64,000 nt of DNA. Origin: Rhodospirillales bacterium BBD 1991-14 (GTDB taxonomy: Bacteria > Pseudomonadota > Alphaproteobacteria > Kiloniellales > Kiloniellaceae). The translations under genes were made by a program, and so were the position numbers. The DNA lies in assembly GCA_001657395.1 (NCBI GenBank), contig LYSY01000005.1:186001-250000 (forward strand), given 5' to 3'. How positions within the stretch are numbered: the first letter of the stretch is position 1; the number at the start of each line of letters is the position of its first letter. Of this stretch, positions 27,207 to 36,355 are shown piece after piece. The notes beneath the pieces were generated by a model that did not search any database, was not told the DNA's origin, and saw only the letters and a program-made list of their open reading frames with translations.

Positions 27207-29824
27207 TGCAGGGAGCTCCTTGGGCCGGGCTCATCGCCGTCAAGCCGTCCGTCGAGATCCCGGTCCAGCGCGCTGCGCCAGCCGTCGCCCGGGGGCACGC
27301 AGGCGAAGGTCACCGGCGCGACAGCCGCATGCGCCAGCAGGTCGTCCACCCGCCACGGCACCTCGCCCTCGCGGTCCAGCAGGAAACCCTCCGCACGCCA
27401 GAGCCATCCCCGCTCGCGCCCCTCCGCGCGTGCCCAGGCGATCAGATCGCAGTCTCCGGCGGCGGCCCGCCCGGTCATCAGGTCAAGGCGCGCCACCTGC
27501 CCGTCATCCGCCGTCCCGCTGACGGTGGTCTGCAGGCCGACCGCCGGCGCCATGCCGGTGTTGAAGGCCATGACAAAGGCGTTCAGGTCGGCACGTAGAC
27601 TGTCGCGCTCCTCCTCCGTCTTCCCGGGAATGTGAAAGACGTCCAGCTTCAGGAAGTTGATGATGGTGTCGATGCTGCCGTCGTGCACCAGGCCGAAGCC
27701 GGAGACCTGGGGGCCGGGCCGGTTGAAGCGGCCGACCTTTTGATAGACGTTGCGCAGGTGCGCGGTCTTCATATCGATTCCGGCATCGATCCCTTCGAAG
27801 TTGATGAGGCCGTTGGTGCCCAGCGGCGCGGCATGACAGTCGCGGCAGCTCAGGAGACCGCGGTCGATGTCGATACCGTCGTTGAAGATGCGAAAGCCCG
27901 CCTGCTGGCGCGAATTGTAGCTGCGGTCCGGCGCCTCGTTGGGGTTGGGCGGATAGCGGATCGTGTGCACGAAGCGGGCAAAGGCTTCCATCTCCGCCTT
28001 GTCGGGGACCTGATCCAACCCCATCAGATCCACGAAAGCCCGGTCGAAGTCCATGAAGCTCGCCAGGTTGCTGCCCGGCTGATCGCTGTCGCGCCCGAAG
28101 CGGTCGCCGCGCCAATGCAGCGGCCCGGTATCGGCGATGCCGCGCAGGCTCTGGGTCGTCATGGGGCCTTTCAGGGGATGGAACTCCTGCTGCGGGACGA
28201 AGAGCCCGTGCTCCAGAGCCTCCGGCATGGCCATCAGATCGCCCTCGGGATTGCCGAGGTCCCAGGCGAGGCCGTCGAGATCGGCGAAGACATGACAGGA
28301 GGCGCAGGACAGCGTGCCCTGGCCGGAGGTTGCCGCGGCGTCGTAGAGCAGCGGGCGCCCGGCCTTGATCACTGCGGGCGTTGGGTCGTGTTTCAAAGGA
28401 ACAGTGGCGACGACCTTGCCACCCTGCGCGTCGACGACGGAGATCGAGGCATCCAGGCGGTTGAAGACGTAAAGCCGCCGCCTCGCTGCGTCGTAGGCCA
28501 GCCCGGCCGGACCGAAGCCGACGTCGATACGGTCCAGCACCTCGGCATCGGGCGAAAGCACGGCGACCTTGCGCGACCCGAAGGCTGCCACGTAGGCCCT
28601 CTCCCCCGAGGGCTCGAAGACGATCTGCAGCGGCTGGGCGAGGCTCTTCGTGCGGAGCGCGGAAGACACCGGCATGCGCGTCGGGTTGACGTGGGGGTTC
28701 AGATCCTGCGGCAACACCTCCCAGCCGTCGCCGCTGCGCCGCAGGCGGGTGATGCGGTTCTCGGCGAAGCGGCCCTGCAGACGCGGCTCGTGGACCGTCA
28801 GGTTGGTAGCCTCGCTGTTGGAGACCCAGACCTCCTGGCGTGTTGCGTCACCCCCTTCACCGTCTCGCGGGCGCACGGCGATGTCGAAGAGCACCGTGCC
28901 GACACCGCTGATCGCCTCGGCAACCCTCGGTCGGTCGCCGGAGAGATCGATGCGGAAGACGTCGTAGTCGGGCAGATCGAAGGGCACCAGGCGCGACCAG
29001 TCGCGCCCCTCGCCGTCGACCCAGGTGTCGTTCACCTGGCGGACGATGGCGCCGGCCTTCGGCGGAGCGTCGGGCGGCGGCGGATTGTCGAAGCTGTAGA
29101 GGGGGGCCCGGCCGATGGAGGCAGCCTCGATGCCGCCGACACTGGCGGTCCTGTTGCCGGAATGGAAGATGCCGGCGTAGACCGAAAGACCGTCCGGCGA
29201 GACTGCAAGGGCGCGAGGCTTCGCACCGAAGAGGGTCAGCACCTGCGGTGGACGCTCGGGCGCTTCCGCGTCAAAGACCCAGAGATGGGCGCGGCCGGTT
29301 CCCGGCCGCAGGCTGTCGCCCCGCTTCGCCGTGGCGACGATCACCCAGCGCCGTTCCGGTCCCGCCGCGACGATGCCGCGCGGTTCGTCGCCGACATCAA
29401 GGCTGCGGATAACCCGGGGCGCAGCCGGGTCGCTGATATCCACGACGGAGACGCTGTCCGAGAGATGGTTGGATACCCAAAGCTCGCCGGCGTTGCGCAG
29501 CGTCAGCGCGATCGGGCGCAGCCCCAGGCGCGCCTCACCCACCGGCTTCAGGCCGCCGGGACCGGTCGCGAATACCTCCAGCCGGTCATCGGGCGTGTTG
29601 AGCGCATAGAGATGACCGCCGTCGCCGGACAGCGCGAGCGGGCGCAGGGGCTCGGTCTCGAAATTGGTGAATCCCGCAGAGGGCTGGGGCGCCGGAAAGT
29701 ACGGCGCGGCGCAGGCCGCCAGCAGAAGCAGCCCTGCAAACCCAGGCGCAAAGCGCCGCAGCACGGATCCCGGACCCGCGCGAAAATGACCCCGGTTCAG
29801 CAATGAAATGCGGCCCCCCTTCAT
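27203..29824 (-). CDS. Beta-propeller and diheme cytochrome c lipoprotein
   Basis: An 873-residue secreted lipoprotein (lipobox LLAAC). The N-terminal two thirds form YVTN-like beta-propeller blades (for example LYALNTPDDRLEVFATG, LWVSNHLSDSVSVVDISDPA, AYVAAFGSRKVAVLSPD, LYVFNRLDASISVVDAQGG). The C-terminal part carries two heme-binding motifs, CASCH near residue 505 and CRDCH near 660, with surroundings reminiscent of CCP/MauG-like diheme proteins (QSLRGIADTGPLHWRGDR). The ATG at 29824 is chosen for its AAGGAA ribosome-binding site; the frame extends to 29881. It heads an operon with two hydrolase-like genes. A periplasmic electron-transfer or peroxidase-like oxidase role is inferred; the substrate is unknown. 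Confidence 0.88.
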   Translation of the reverse strand: MKGGRISLLNRGHFRAGPGSVLRRFAPGFAGLLLLAACAAPYFPAPQPSAGFTNFETEPLRPLALSGDGGHLYALNTPDDRLEVFATGPGGLKPVGEARLGLRPIALTLRNAGELWVSNHLSDSVSVVDISDPAAPRVIRSLDVGDEPRGIVAAGPERRWVIVATAKRGDSLRPGTGRAHLWVFDAEAPERPPQVLTLFGAKPRALAVSPDGLSVYAGIFHSGNRTASVGGIEAASIGRAPLYSFDNPPPPDAPPKAGAIVRQVNDTWVDGEGRDWSRLVPFDLPDYDVFRIDLSGDRPRVAEAISGVGTVLFDIAVRPRDGEGGDATRQEVWVSNSEATNLTVHEPRLQGRFAENRITRLRRSGDGWEVLPQDLNPHVNPTRMPVSSALRTKSLAQPLQIVFEPSGERAYVAAFGSRKVAVLSPDAEVLDRIDVGFGPAGLAYDAARRRLYVFNRLDASISVVDAQGGKVVATVPLKHDPTPAVIKAGRPLLYDAAATSGQGTLSCASCHVFADLDGLAWDLGNPEGDLMAMPEALEHGLFVPQQEFHPLKGPMTTQSLRGIADTGPLHWRGDRFGRDSDQPGSNLASFMDFDRAFVDLMGLDQVPDKAEMEAFARFVHTIRYPPNPNEAPDRSYNSRQQAGFRIFNDGIDIDRGLLSCRDCHAAPLGTNGLINFEGIDAGIDMKTAHLRNVYQKVGRFNRPGPQVSGFGLVHDGSIDTIINFLKLDVFHIPGKTEEERDSLRADLNAFVMAFNTGMAPAVGLQTTVSGTADDGQVARLDLMTGRAAAGDCDLIAWARAEGRERGWLWRAEGFLLDREGEVPWRVDDLLAHAAVAPVTFACVPPGDGWRSALDRDLDGRLDGDEPGPRSSLQ

Positions 29825-30003
29825 TTCCTTGCCTACCGGACCTTGCCCAAAGGCTACGGTCCGACAGCACAAGAATGTCACAGGGGGAAACCCGCCTCAA
29901 CGAACCTAAAGGCGATCCGGATCACGATTGCTCGACCCCGCCCGGCCCCGATCTGGCGCCTGCCCTGGTCCAGCGCCGCACTCACCTTTGGCCGTGCGTC
30001 CGC

Positions 30004-30549
30004 CTAGACGTCTTCGGGATGCCAGCCCAGCGTGCCTTCGATGCGCTCGCGATAAGGCGTTCTGATCTGCGGATGCGTCCTGCGCACATAGCGCTCGGCA
30101 AACGCACGCTCGGCTCCGCTGAGGCCTGCGAGGAAGCTCAGGACCTCATCCACATTGGGGGTCCTTGCGCTGTCGAACTTCGGCGGCAACGCGGTCCAGA
30201 CGACACCGTCCAGGGCCCGGGCGCCTGCCCAGTCGGCCAGGCCGGCGATCAGGTCCGGCTCCTCCTCCCCGGAGACCCAACGGCCGATGTGCGCAGGGTC
30301 GGTGGTCCCCTCTCTCTCCCCAAGAGCCTCGCAAGCCGCCTGCATGGACTGCACCGACATAACGGACCACAGCGTGGGCACCGGCCGGGCGGCCGGCTCG
30401 ATGACCAGGGAGATGTAGTTGCGCTTGGACTTGCGTGCGAACTCAACCGGGATCAGGGGCCCGTCTTCATGCCACGGCGATTGCATCGGCAGGCTGCGCG
30501 GCGACCAGAACAGCGAGCCCCAGGCCAAGCACGCGATGGTGGAAGTCAT
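30004..30549 (-). CDS. Conserved hypothetical, gamma-glutamylcyclotransferase-like
   Basis: A 181-residue soluble protein. The start IACLAWGSLFWSPRSLP resembles the Y/WGSL loop of the gamma-glutamylcyclotransferase (GGCT) fold, followed by PLIPVEFARKSK and VPTLWSVM. I have moderate confidence in the fold and none in the substrate. It sits 10 bp after the SUFU-domain gene, and both follow a class V aminotransferase on the same strand. Confidence 0.7.
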   Translation of the reverse strand: MTSTIACLAWGSLFWSPRSLPMQSPWHEDGPLIPVEFARKSKRNYISLVIEPAARPVPTLWSVMSVQSMQAACEALGEREGTTDPAHIGRWVSGEEEPDLIAGLADWAGARALDGVVWTALPPKFDSARTPNVDEVLSFLAGLSGAERAFAERYVRRTHPQIRTPYRERIEGTLGWHPEDV

Positions 30550-30558
30550 GGCCCCTCG

Positions 30559-31134
30559 CTAGGCCAGAATGGGAGGCCGAGTGACGCTGAACTGGTCGTA
30601 GTCTGCGTGGTGCCAGAACGCCTTGAGTCCGATTTTCTCCATGACCGCCATCTCTGCTGCGTGGATCGGGTAGACTCCGCAGATGTTGAGAGGCAGGCGC
30701 GCGCCAACATCGATGCCTCTGCTTGCTTCGGGCGGCAGAATCGACGGGGCAAACACGAAGAAGGCCGACATATCTGAACCTTCGGAAACCGGCTCACCGA
30801 AATTGATCCGTTCGCCGTATGTGAACGGACATGTGCCACGCAGCTTGTTGGCCATCTGCGCAACAGCGAATGGCCAGGCTTCGTCGGGAGACTCCACGGT
30901 TATCGTCAGTTCCGGTCTTCCAACAGTCCAGGACGGATGCTCGCCAAGAGACAGTCCGTAGGTTACCCCGGTGGTCCAACCCTTTTCCGGCACATCGCGG
31001 TAGACCATACAGGTCACCTTCGGGAGCCCGGGCATCAGGGAGTCAAAGGCGACGAACTTGGGTTCAAGTGAAAAGACCGAATCCAAGTGATCCAAGAACC
31101 GCGACGCTTGTTCCCTTGGCGTAACCGTTGTCAT
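30559..31134 (-). CDS. Suppressor-of-fused (SUFU) domain protein
   Basis: A 191-residue protein with the bacterial SUFU domain. Conserved blocks are GWTTGVTYGLSLGEHPSW, RPELTITVESPDEAWPFAVA, LRGTCPFTYGERINFGEPVS and MSAFFVFAPSILPPE. Bacterial SUFU proteins occur as immunity proteins of polymorphic toxin systems and as genes of unknown role. No toxin is seen here. Its tight spacing with the downstream GGCT-like gene suggests a two-gene unit, perhaps read from the aminotransferase promoter 43 bp upstream. Confidence 0.87.
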   Translation of the reverse strand: MTTVTPREQASRFLDHLDSVFSLEPKFVAFDSLMPGLPKVTCMVYRDVPEKGWTTGVTYGLSLGEHPSWTVGRPELTITVESPDEAWPFAVAQMANKLRGTCPFTYGERINFGEPVSEGSDMSAFFVFAPSILPPEASRGIDVGARLPLNICGVYPIHAAEMAVMEKIGLKAFWHHADYDQFSVTRPPILA

Positions 31135-31176
31135 CCAAACTCCTGAGGTCCCCGCCGGATTGAACGCGGCAATCCG

Positions 31177-32322
31177 TCACCGCAGGTTTGCGGTCCCCAC
31201 CACCTTGTCGAGCGCCGCCTTCAGGTTGGCGACCGTGCGCTCGACATCGGCCAGCTTGTCCAGGCCGAAGAGGCCGATGCGGAAGGTCTGGAAATCCGCC
31301 GGCTCGTCGCACATCAGGGGCACACCGGCAGCGATCTGGAGGCCCTGGGCGGCGAACTTCTTGCCGCTCTTGATCTCCGGATCGTCGGTGTAGCAGACCA
31401 CCACGCCGGGGGCGCCGAAGCCTTCTGCGGCCACGCTCCGGAAGCCGGCGTCGGCCAGCAGCCCCCGCACGCGCGCGCCCAGCTCCTCCTGGGCCTCACA
31501 TGCAGCGTCGAAGCCGGTCAGCTCGGTCTCGCGCATGGCATCGCGGAAGCCGGCGAGCGCATCGGTGGGCATGGTGGCGTGATAGGCATGGCCGCCCTTC
31601 TCATAGGCCTCCATGATCTCCAGCCACTTCTTAAGATCGCAGGCGAAGCTGGAACTGGTCGTCCCCTCGATGCGCTCGCGGGCGGCCTTGCTCATCATGA
31701 CAAGGCCGCTGCAGGGCGAGGCGCTCCAGCCCTTCTGCGGCGCCGAGATCAGGACATCGACACCGGTCGCGGCCATATCGACCCAGACCGTGCCCGAAGC
31801 GATGCAGTCCAGGACGAAGAGCCCCCCGACGCCGTGCACCGCCTCCGCCAGGGCTTTCATATAGCCCTCCGGCAGGATCATGCCGGCGGAGGTCTCCACG
31901 TGCGGCGCGAAGACCACATCGGGCTTCTCAGCCTCGATAACCGCCACCGCCTCTTCGATGGGCACCGGGGCGAAGGGCGCCTGATGGCCGGGCGCCGTCT
32001 GGCGCGCTTTCAGGACGATGACCTCATCGGGGATGTCACCGGCTTCGAAAATCTGCGTCCAGCGATAGCTAAACCAGCCGTTGCGAATGACCATGCACTT
32101 CTTGCCTCCGGCGAACTGCCGGGCCACCGCCTCCATGGCATAAGTGCCGCCGCCGGGCACCACCGCCACCGCCTCGGCCTTGTAGACCCGCTTCAGGGTG
32201 TCGGAGATGTCGCGCATCACGCCCTGGAAGGACTGGGACATGTGGTTGAGGGCACGGTCGGTGAAGACCACGGAGTATTCGAGAAGTCCGTCGGGATCGA
32301 CGTTCTTCAGCAGGCCGGACAT
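31177..32322 (-). CDS. Class V PLP-dependent aminotransferase
   Basis: A 381-residue fold-type I enzyme of the alanine-glyoxylate/serine-pyruvate aminotransferase group. AVVPGGGTYAMEAVARQF forms the cofactor phosphate region, HVETSAG and LDCIASG supply ring and Asp contacts, and SAPQKGWSASP gives the Schiff-base Lys197. The substrate is not certain. The ATG at 32322 follows AGGAGAGAG, while the in-frame extension to 32400 is unsupported. It is separated from ccmI by 167 bp, so probably has its own promoter. Confidence 0.92.
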   Translation of the reverse strand: MSGLLKNVDPDGLLEYSVVFTDRALNHMSQSFQGVMRDISDTLKRVYKAEAVAVVPGGGTYAMEAVARQFAGGKKCMVIRNGWFSYRWTQIFEAGDIPDEVIVLKARQTAPGHQAPFAPVPIEEAVAVIEAEKPDVVFAPHVETSAGMILPEGYMKALAEAVHGVGGLFVLDCIASGTVWVDMAATGVDVLISAPQKGWSASPCSGLVMMSKAARERIEGTTSSSFACDLKKWLEIMEAYEKGGHAYHATMPTDALAGFRDAMRETELTGFDAACEAQEELGARVRGLLADAGFRSVAAEGFGAPGVVVCYTDDPEIKSGKKFAAQGLQIAAGVPLMCDEPADFQTFRIGLFGLDKLADVERTVANLKAALDKVVGTANLR

Positions 32323-32489
32323 GACTCTCTCCTGGCGGCAGACTCTTGGGGTTACACGGACCCTTGGAGGGGTTCTGGCTGACGCCAGCTTAGCCGCCAC
32401 CCTACCTGAGAGTCTCAGCTTTTCCTCCAGAATCCTGGCCCGCGGAAGGCCTTTTGTTGGCCGCTGCGCCGGCGCCCGGTTGCCGTCGT

Positions 32490-33941
32490 CTACTGGACCG
32501 GCGGGATCCCCAGGCTGTCGGCGGTCTGGGCGATCTGCCGACGCTTGGCGGCATCGCTCTCGAAAGCCCGGCTGGCATCGCGCACCGCCTGCTGCGCGGC
32601 CTCGGCCTCCTGCAGCACGGCATAGGAGCGGATGAGCATCAGCCAGCCCTCCAGGTCGTTGGGCCGGCTTTCCAGCCGCGCCGCCAAGCCGTCCACCATG
32701 CCGCGCACCATCTGGTCGCGCTCTTCCTCGCTCAGGCTGGCTGCGGCGGCGACGTCCTCGTCGCTGGGGCCGCGTGCCACCCGCTGCTGCGCGAGGCCAA
32801 GCTCGGCAGCCGCCTCATCGATCTTTCCCAGGACGAAAGGCGCAGCTGCGTAATGCTCCCTGGCCGACGCCAGCGCCGCCCTGGCCTCCTCAGCCGATCC
32901 GGCTCCGGCCCGCAGGCGGGCCAGGCGGATCCAACCCTGCCAGTCCTTGGGGTCGGCCTCCAGGGCGGCCGCCAGTTCCTCGGTATCTTGGGCCGGACTG
33001 TTTGTCGAAGCCGTCTGCACCTGACCCTGGACCGGCCCCTGAACCGGCAACGCCGCCCGGGCCAGCTCCGCCTCGGTGGCGTCCGGAAGCACCGCCGCCA
33101 GATCGCGCTTGAGGAAGCGCGTCATATTGACGATGTCGCGGCGCACCAGCGGCACCCAGGGTGCACCGACCTGGGACTCGCCGAGCAGGTGTACCCAGTC
33201 GGCGAGCGCCCCTTCGAAGTCCTGGGCCTGGGCCTTGGCGAGGGCAAGGTAGTAGCGGGCGCGCGGATCGTTACCGCTCTGCACCGCCTGGGAGAAGATC
33301 AGCTTGGCCGCCAGCGGAACCTTGTTGCCGTTGGCCAGCGTCAGCGCCTCCGCATAGGCGGAGAGCACGGCGGGATCGTCGTCCGACAGCTCCGCCGCCC
33401 GGCGGTAGGCATCGGCGGCGGAGGCGTAGTCGCCGACCGCGGCGTGGGACCGCGCCAGGGTCCACCACTTCTCAAAGTTCTCGGGTTCGGTTTCGCCGCG
33501 CTCGATCATCAGCATGGCCTGGCTTTCCAGGTCACCCGAGGCCGCCTGGCGCTCCAGGATTGCCGTGCGGCGATCCGCAAGCGGCTGGTCGACGGCACCC
33601 GGTGCACCCATGGAAGCATAGAGGCCGACGGCCCCGGCGCAGGCCAGCAATCCCAGCACCGCCGCCGTCAGCGGGGCCCGCCGGGTAACGGAAATCCCAG
33701 TGTCCAACAGGCGTGCGGCGCGAAGCGCGCGGCCCTCGATCTCCTGTTCGGCGGCATCGCGCTCCGCCGCCGTGATCAAGCCGCTCTCGGCGTCGCGCTG
33801 CACCTCCTCGCGCTGATCGCGATAGATGGAGATGGCGTGCTCCGCCTCGTTGGATTCCGACTGGGCGCGATGCAGGAAGGGGCGCGTCAGCCAGAGGGCC
33901 GTCAAGGCGATCGCGATGGCTATGGCAATCCAGAGCGTCAT
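32490..33941 (-). CDS. ccmI: Cytochrome c biogenesis protein CcmI
   Basis: A 483-residue inner-membrane protein that presents apocytochrome c to the CcmF/CcmH heme lyase. N-terminal helix one (residues about 2-20) is followed by a coiled-coil/leucine-rich loop (SISIYRDQ-like AISIYRDQREEVQRDAESG) and a second helix (about 93-112). A long periplasmic TPR region follows (AMLMIERGETEPENFEKWW, AADAYRRAAELSDDDPAVL, KDWQGWIRLARLRA). It overlaps the CcmF-CcmH fusion gene by 4 nt (ATGA) and closes the regulator-ccmFH-ccmI operon. Functional analogue of NrfG in nitrite reductase maturation. Confidence 0.93.
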   Translation of the reverse strand: MTLWIAIAIAIALTALWLTRPFLHRAQSESNEAEHAISIYRDQREEVQRDAESGLITAAERDAAEQEIEGRALRAARLLDTGISVTRRAPLTAAVLGLLACAGAVGLYASMGAPGAVDQPLADRRTAILERQAASGDLESQAMLMIERGETEPENFEKWWTLARSHAAVGDYASAADAYRRAAELSDDDPAVLSAYAEALTLANGNKVPLAAKLIFSQAVQSGNDPRARYYLALAKAQAQDFEGALADWVHLLGESQVGAPWVPLVRRDIVNMTRFLKRDLAAVLPDATEAELARAALPVQGPVQGQVQTASTNSPAQDTEELAAALEADPKDWQGWIRLARLRAGAGSAEEARAALASAREHYAAAPFVLGKIDEAAAELGLAQQRVARGPSDEDVAAAASLSEEERDQMVRGMVDGLAARLESRPNDLEGWLMLIRSYAVLQEAEAAQQAVRDASRAFESDAAKRRQIAQTADSLGIPPVQ

Positions 33942-36355
33942 GGCGCGTCTCCCTGCAACAACGCGCGGGCTTGGGCCCGCTCCTCCGCTGTCAGGTCGCC
34001 GGGCCGCCGGCGCCGCCGCGTGTAGGACCGCGCCACCACAGCCGCCAGCAGAAGCAGAACGAAGGGCGCGCCCCAGAGCACCAGCGTATGGGTCTTGACC
34101 GGCGGGCGCAGCAGGACGTAGTCGCCATAACGTGCCACGACGTAATCCAGCACGGCCTGATCGTCGTCACCGGCCCGGATGCGCTCGCGCACCACGGCGC
34201 GCAGGTCGCCGGCAAGACCGGCGTTGGAGTCGAAGATCGACTGGTTCTGGCAGACCAGGCAGCGCAGTTGCTTGCCGATGCTCTGGGCGCGCGCCTCCTT
34301 GGCGGGGTCCTCGAACATCTCGCCGGGCTCGATGGCCACCGCAGGCGCGGCGCTCGCCACCAGCATAAGCGCGAGAGCTGCGGTCACGGCCGGGCGCAGG
34401 GCGCGGCGCGGCACGCCGACCCGCAGGCGGCGGTCGCTGACCGAAACCAGCGCCCCCAGGGCCATCAGCAGGGCCCCTGCCCACATCCAGGCGACACCCG
34501 GATTATAGTAGTAGCGCGTCACCCAGCCCCCGGCGCCGTCCGGATCGCCCAGCACGGCATAGAGGTCGCCGTGCCAGAGGGTCACGATGCCGGCCTCGGT
34601 GGTCGGCTGCCGTTCAACCGGATACCAGCGCCGCTCCGGAAACAGCAGCGCCACGGTCTCTCCGTCGCGGGTCACCTTCACCGTCGCGATGGAGGTCTGA
34701 TAGTTGGCCCCGCGCCCGGCGCCGACATCCAGCAGGCTGAACTCGTAGCCGGCGACCTGCTGCACGTCGCCCGGCTGCTGCACCTGGATCGACTCGCTCT
34801 GCCAGACGGAGATGGCGGCCACCCCGGCAACGGCGACAGCGACGCCCAAGTGCCCCAGGACCAAGCCCCAGGCCGAGGTCGGAAGGCCAACCAGACGCCG
34901 CAGGGCGACGCCGGGGCCGACCTTCGGCAGGCCGATGCGAACCAGGAGGTCCGCCACGGTGGCGCAGGCCAGCCAGGCGGCTAGGGCGAGGCCCAGCAGG
35001 CCGAGCGGCTCGCGCCAGCCGGCCATCGCCAGTATGACCGCAACGATAAGCGCCGCCACGAAAGCGAAGCGAAGACGCTGCAGCACCCCCTTCAGGTCGG
35101 CGCGCTTCCAACTGAGGAAGGGCCCGACGGCCGCAACGGCGGCGGTGACGCCGAAGATCGGCAGGAAGGTCTGGTTGAAGTAAGGCGCGCCGACGGTGAT
35201 CTTTTCGCCGGTCATCAGCTCCAGGAACAGCGGGTAGAGGGTGCCGATGAAGACCACGCCCGTCGCGGCGGCGAGCAGCACGTTGTTCAGCAGCAGAGCC
35301 CCTTCGCGGGACACCGGCGCGAAGTAGCCGCCGTCCTTCAGCATCGGCGCCCGCCAGGCGAAGAGCGCCAGGGCACCGCCGATGAAGAGAGCCAGCAGCC
35401 CCAGGATGAAGACGCCGCGCTCCGGATCGGTGGCGAAGGAGTGAACCGAAGAAAGAATGCCGGATCGGACCAGGAAGGTGCCGATCAGGCTGAGGGCGAA
35501 GGTGAGGATGGCCAACAGGATGGTCCACTTCTGCAGCGACTCGCGCTTCTCCACGACGATGGCCGAGTGCAGCAGCGCGGTGGCCAGCAGCCAGGGCATG
35601 AAGCTGGCGTTCTCCACCGGGTCCCAGAACCAGAAGCCGCCCCAGCCGAGCTCGTAATAGGCCCACCAGCTTCCCAGGGCGATGCCGAGGGTGAGTCCCG
35701 CCCAGGCGATCAGCACCCAGGGCCGCATCCAGCGTGCCCAGGCCGGATCGACACGCCCGCGGATCAGCGCTGCGACGGCGAAGGAAAAGGCGGTCGAGAA
35801 GCCGACATAGCCGAGATAGAGCATCGGCGGGTGAAAGGCGACGCCCGGATCCTGCAGCAGCGGGTTCATGCCCTGCCCGTCCAGCGGCGGCAGCGCCAGG
35901 CGCTCGAAGGGATTGGAGGTGAAGAGGATATAGGCGAGGAACCCGACGCCGACGGCCGCCTGCACCGCCAGCACGGTGGCGCGCATCGGCGTCGGCACCG
36001 AACGCCCGAAGACGGAGATCAGCGCCCCGAACAGCGCCAGCATGAGGACCCAGAGCAGCATGGAGCCTTCGTGGTTGGCCCAGACGCCGGTCACCTTGTA
36101 GAGCATCGGCTTGGCGGAGTGGGAGTTCATCGCCACCGTGGCGACGGAAAAGTCGGAGACCACGTAGGCATAGGTGAGGGCTGCCATGGCCACGGCGGTG
36201 GCGAGAAACTGGACCAGGGCACCGGCATCGGCAAAACGCAGCGCGCTCAGCGAGTCGTTGCGCAGGCCTGCCAGGGGCACAACGCACTGAAGCACCGCGA
36301 CCGCGAGGGCGAGACAGAGGGCAAAGTGGCCGAACTCGACGACGATGTCGGGCAT
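33938..36355 (-). CDS. ccmF: CcmF-CcmH fusion protein (heme lyase)
   Basis: An 805-residue inner-membrane protein. Residues 1 to about 650 are CcmF: many transmembrane helices, the tryptophan-rich heme-handling WWD motif GGFWFWDPVENASFMPWL at about 239-256, and the typical end SVSDRRLRVGVPRR. Without a stop the chain continues into a CcmH domain: a hydrophobic helix (about 656-674), EARAQSIGKQLRCLVCQNQS with redox pair Cys699/Cys702, RYGDYVLLRPP and a final helix. Together they ligate heme to CXXCH cysteines. CcmG, normally encoded between F and H, is absent. The start overlaps the FNR-like gene stop as TAATG. The fusion is seen directly; its functional meaning is inferred. Confidence 0.93.
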   Translation of the reverse strand: MPDIVVEFGHFALCLALAVAVLQCVVPLAGLRNDSLSALRFADAGALVQFLATAVAMAALTYAYVVSDFSVATVAMNSHSAKPMLYKVTGVWANHEGSMLLWVLMLALFGALISVFGRSVPTPMRATVLAVQAAVGVGFLAYILFTSNPFERLALPPLDGQGMNPLLQDPGVAFHPPMLYLGYVGFSTAFSFAVAALIRGRVDPAWARWMRPWVLIAWAGLTLGIALGSWWAYYELGWGGFWFWDPVENASFMPWLLATALLHSAIVVEKRESLQKWTILLAILTFALSLIGTFLVRSGILSSVHSFATDPERGVFILGLLALFIGGALALFAWRAPMLKDGGYFAPVSREGALLLNNVLLAAATGVVFIGTLYPLFLELMTGEKITVGAPYFNQTFLPIFGVTAAVAAVGPFLSWKRADLKGVLQRLRFAFVAALIVAVILAMAGWREPLGLLGLALAAWLACATVADLLVRIGLPKVGPGVALRRLVGLPTSAWGLVLGHLGVAVAVAGVAAISVWQSESIQVQQPGDVQQVAGYEFSLLDVGAGRGANYQTSIATVKVTRDGETVALLFPERRWYPVERQPTTEAGIVTLWHGDLYAVLGDPDGAGGWVTRYYYNPGVAWMWAGALLMALGALVSVSDRRLRVGVPRRALRPAVTAALALMLVASAAPAVAIEPGEMFEDPAKEARAQSIGKQLRCLVCQNQSIFDSNAGLAGDLRAVVRERIRAGDDDQAVLDYVVARYGDYVLLRPPVKTHTLVLWGAPFVLLLLAAVVARSYTRRRRRPGDLTAEERAQARALLQGDAP

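Noticed and set aside
27632-29806. 724-residue plus-strand ORF opposite the beta-propeller cytochrome
   Set aside because: Antisense of a gene with lipobox, propeller repeats and CXXCH motifs; its own translation shows no such features.
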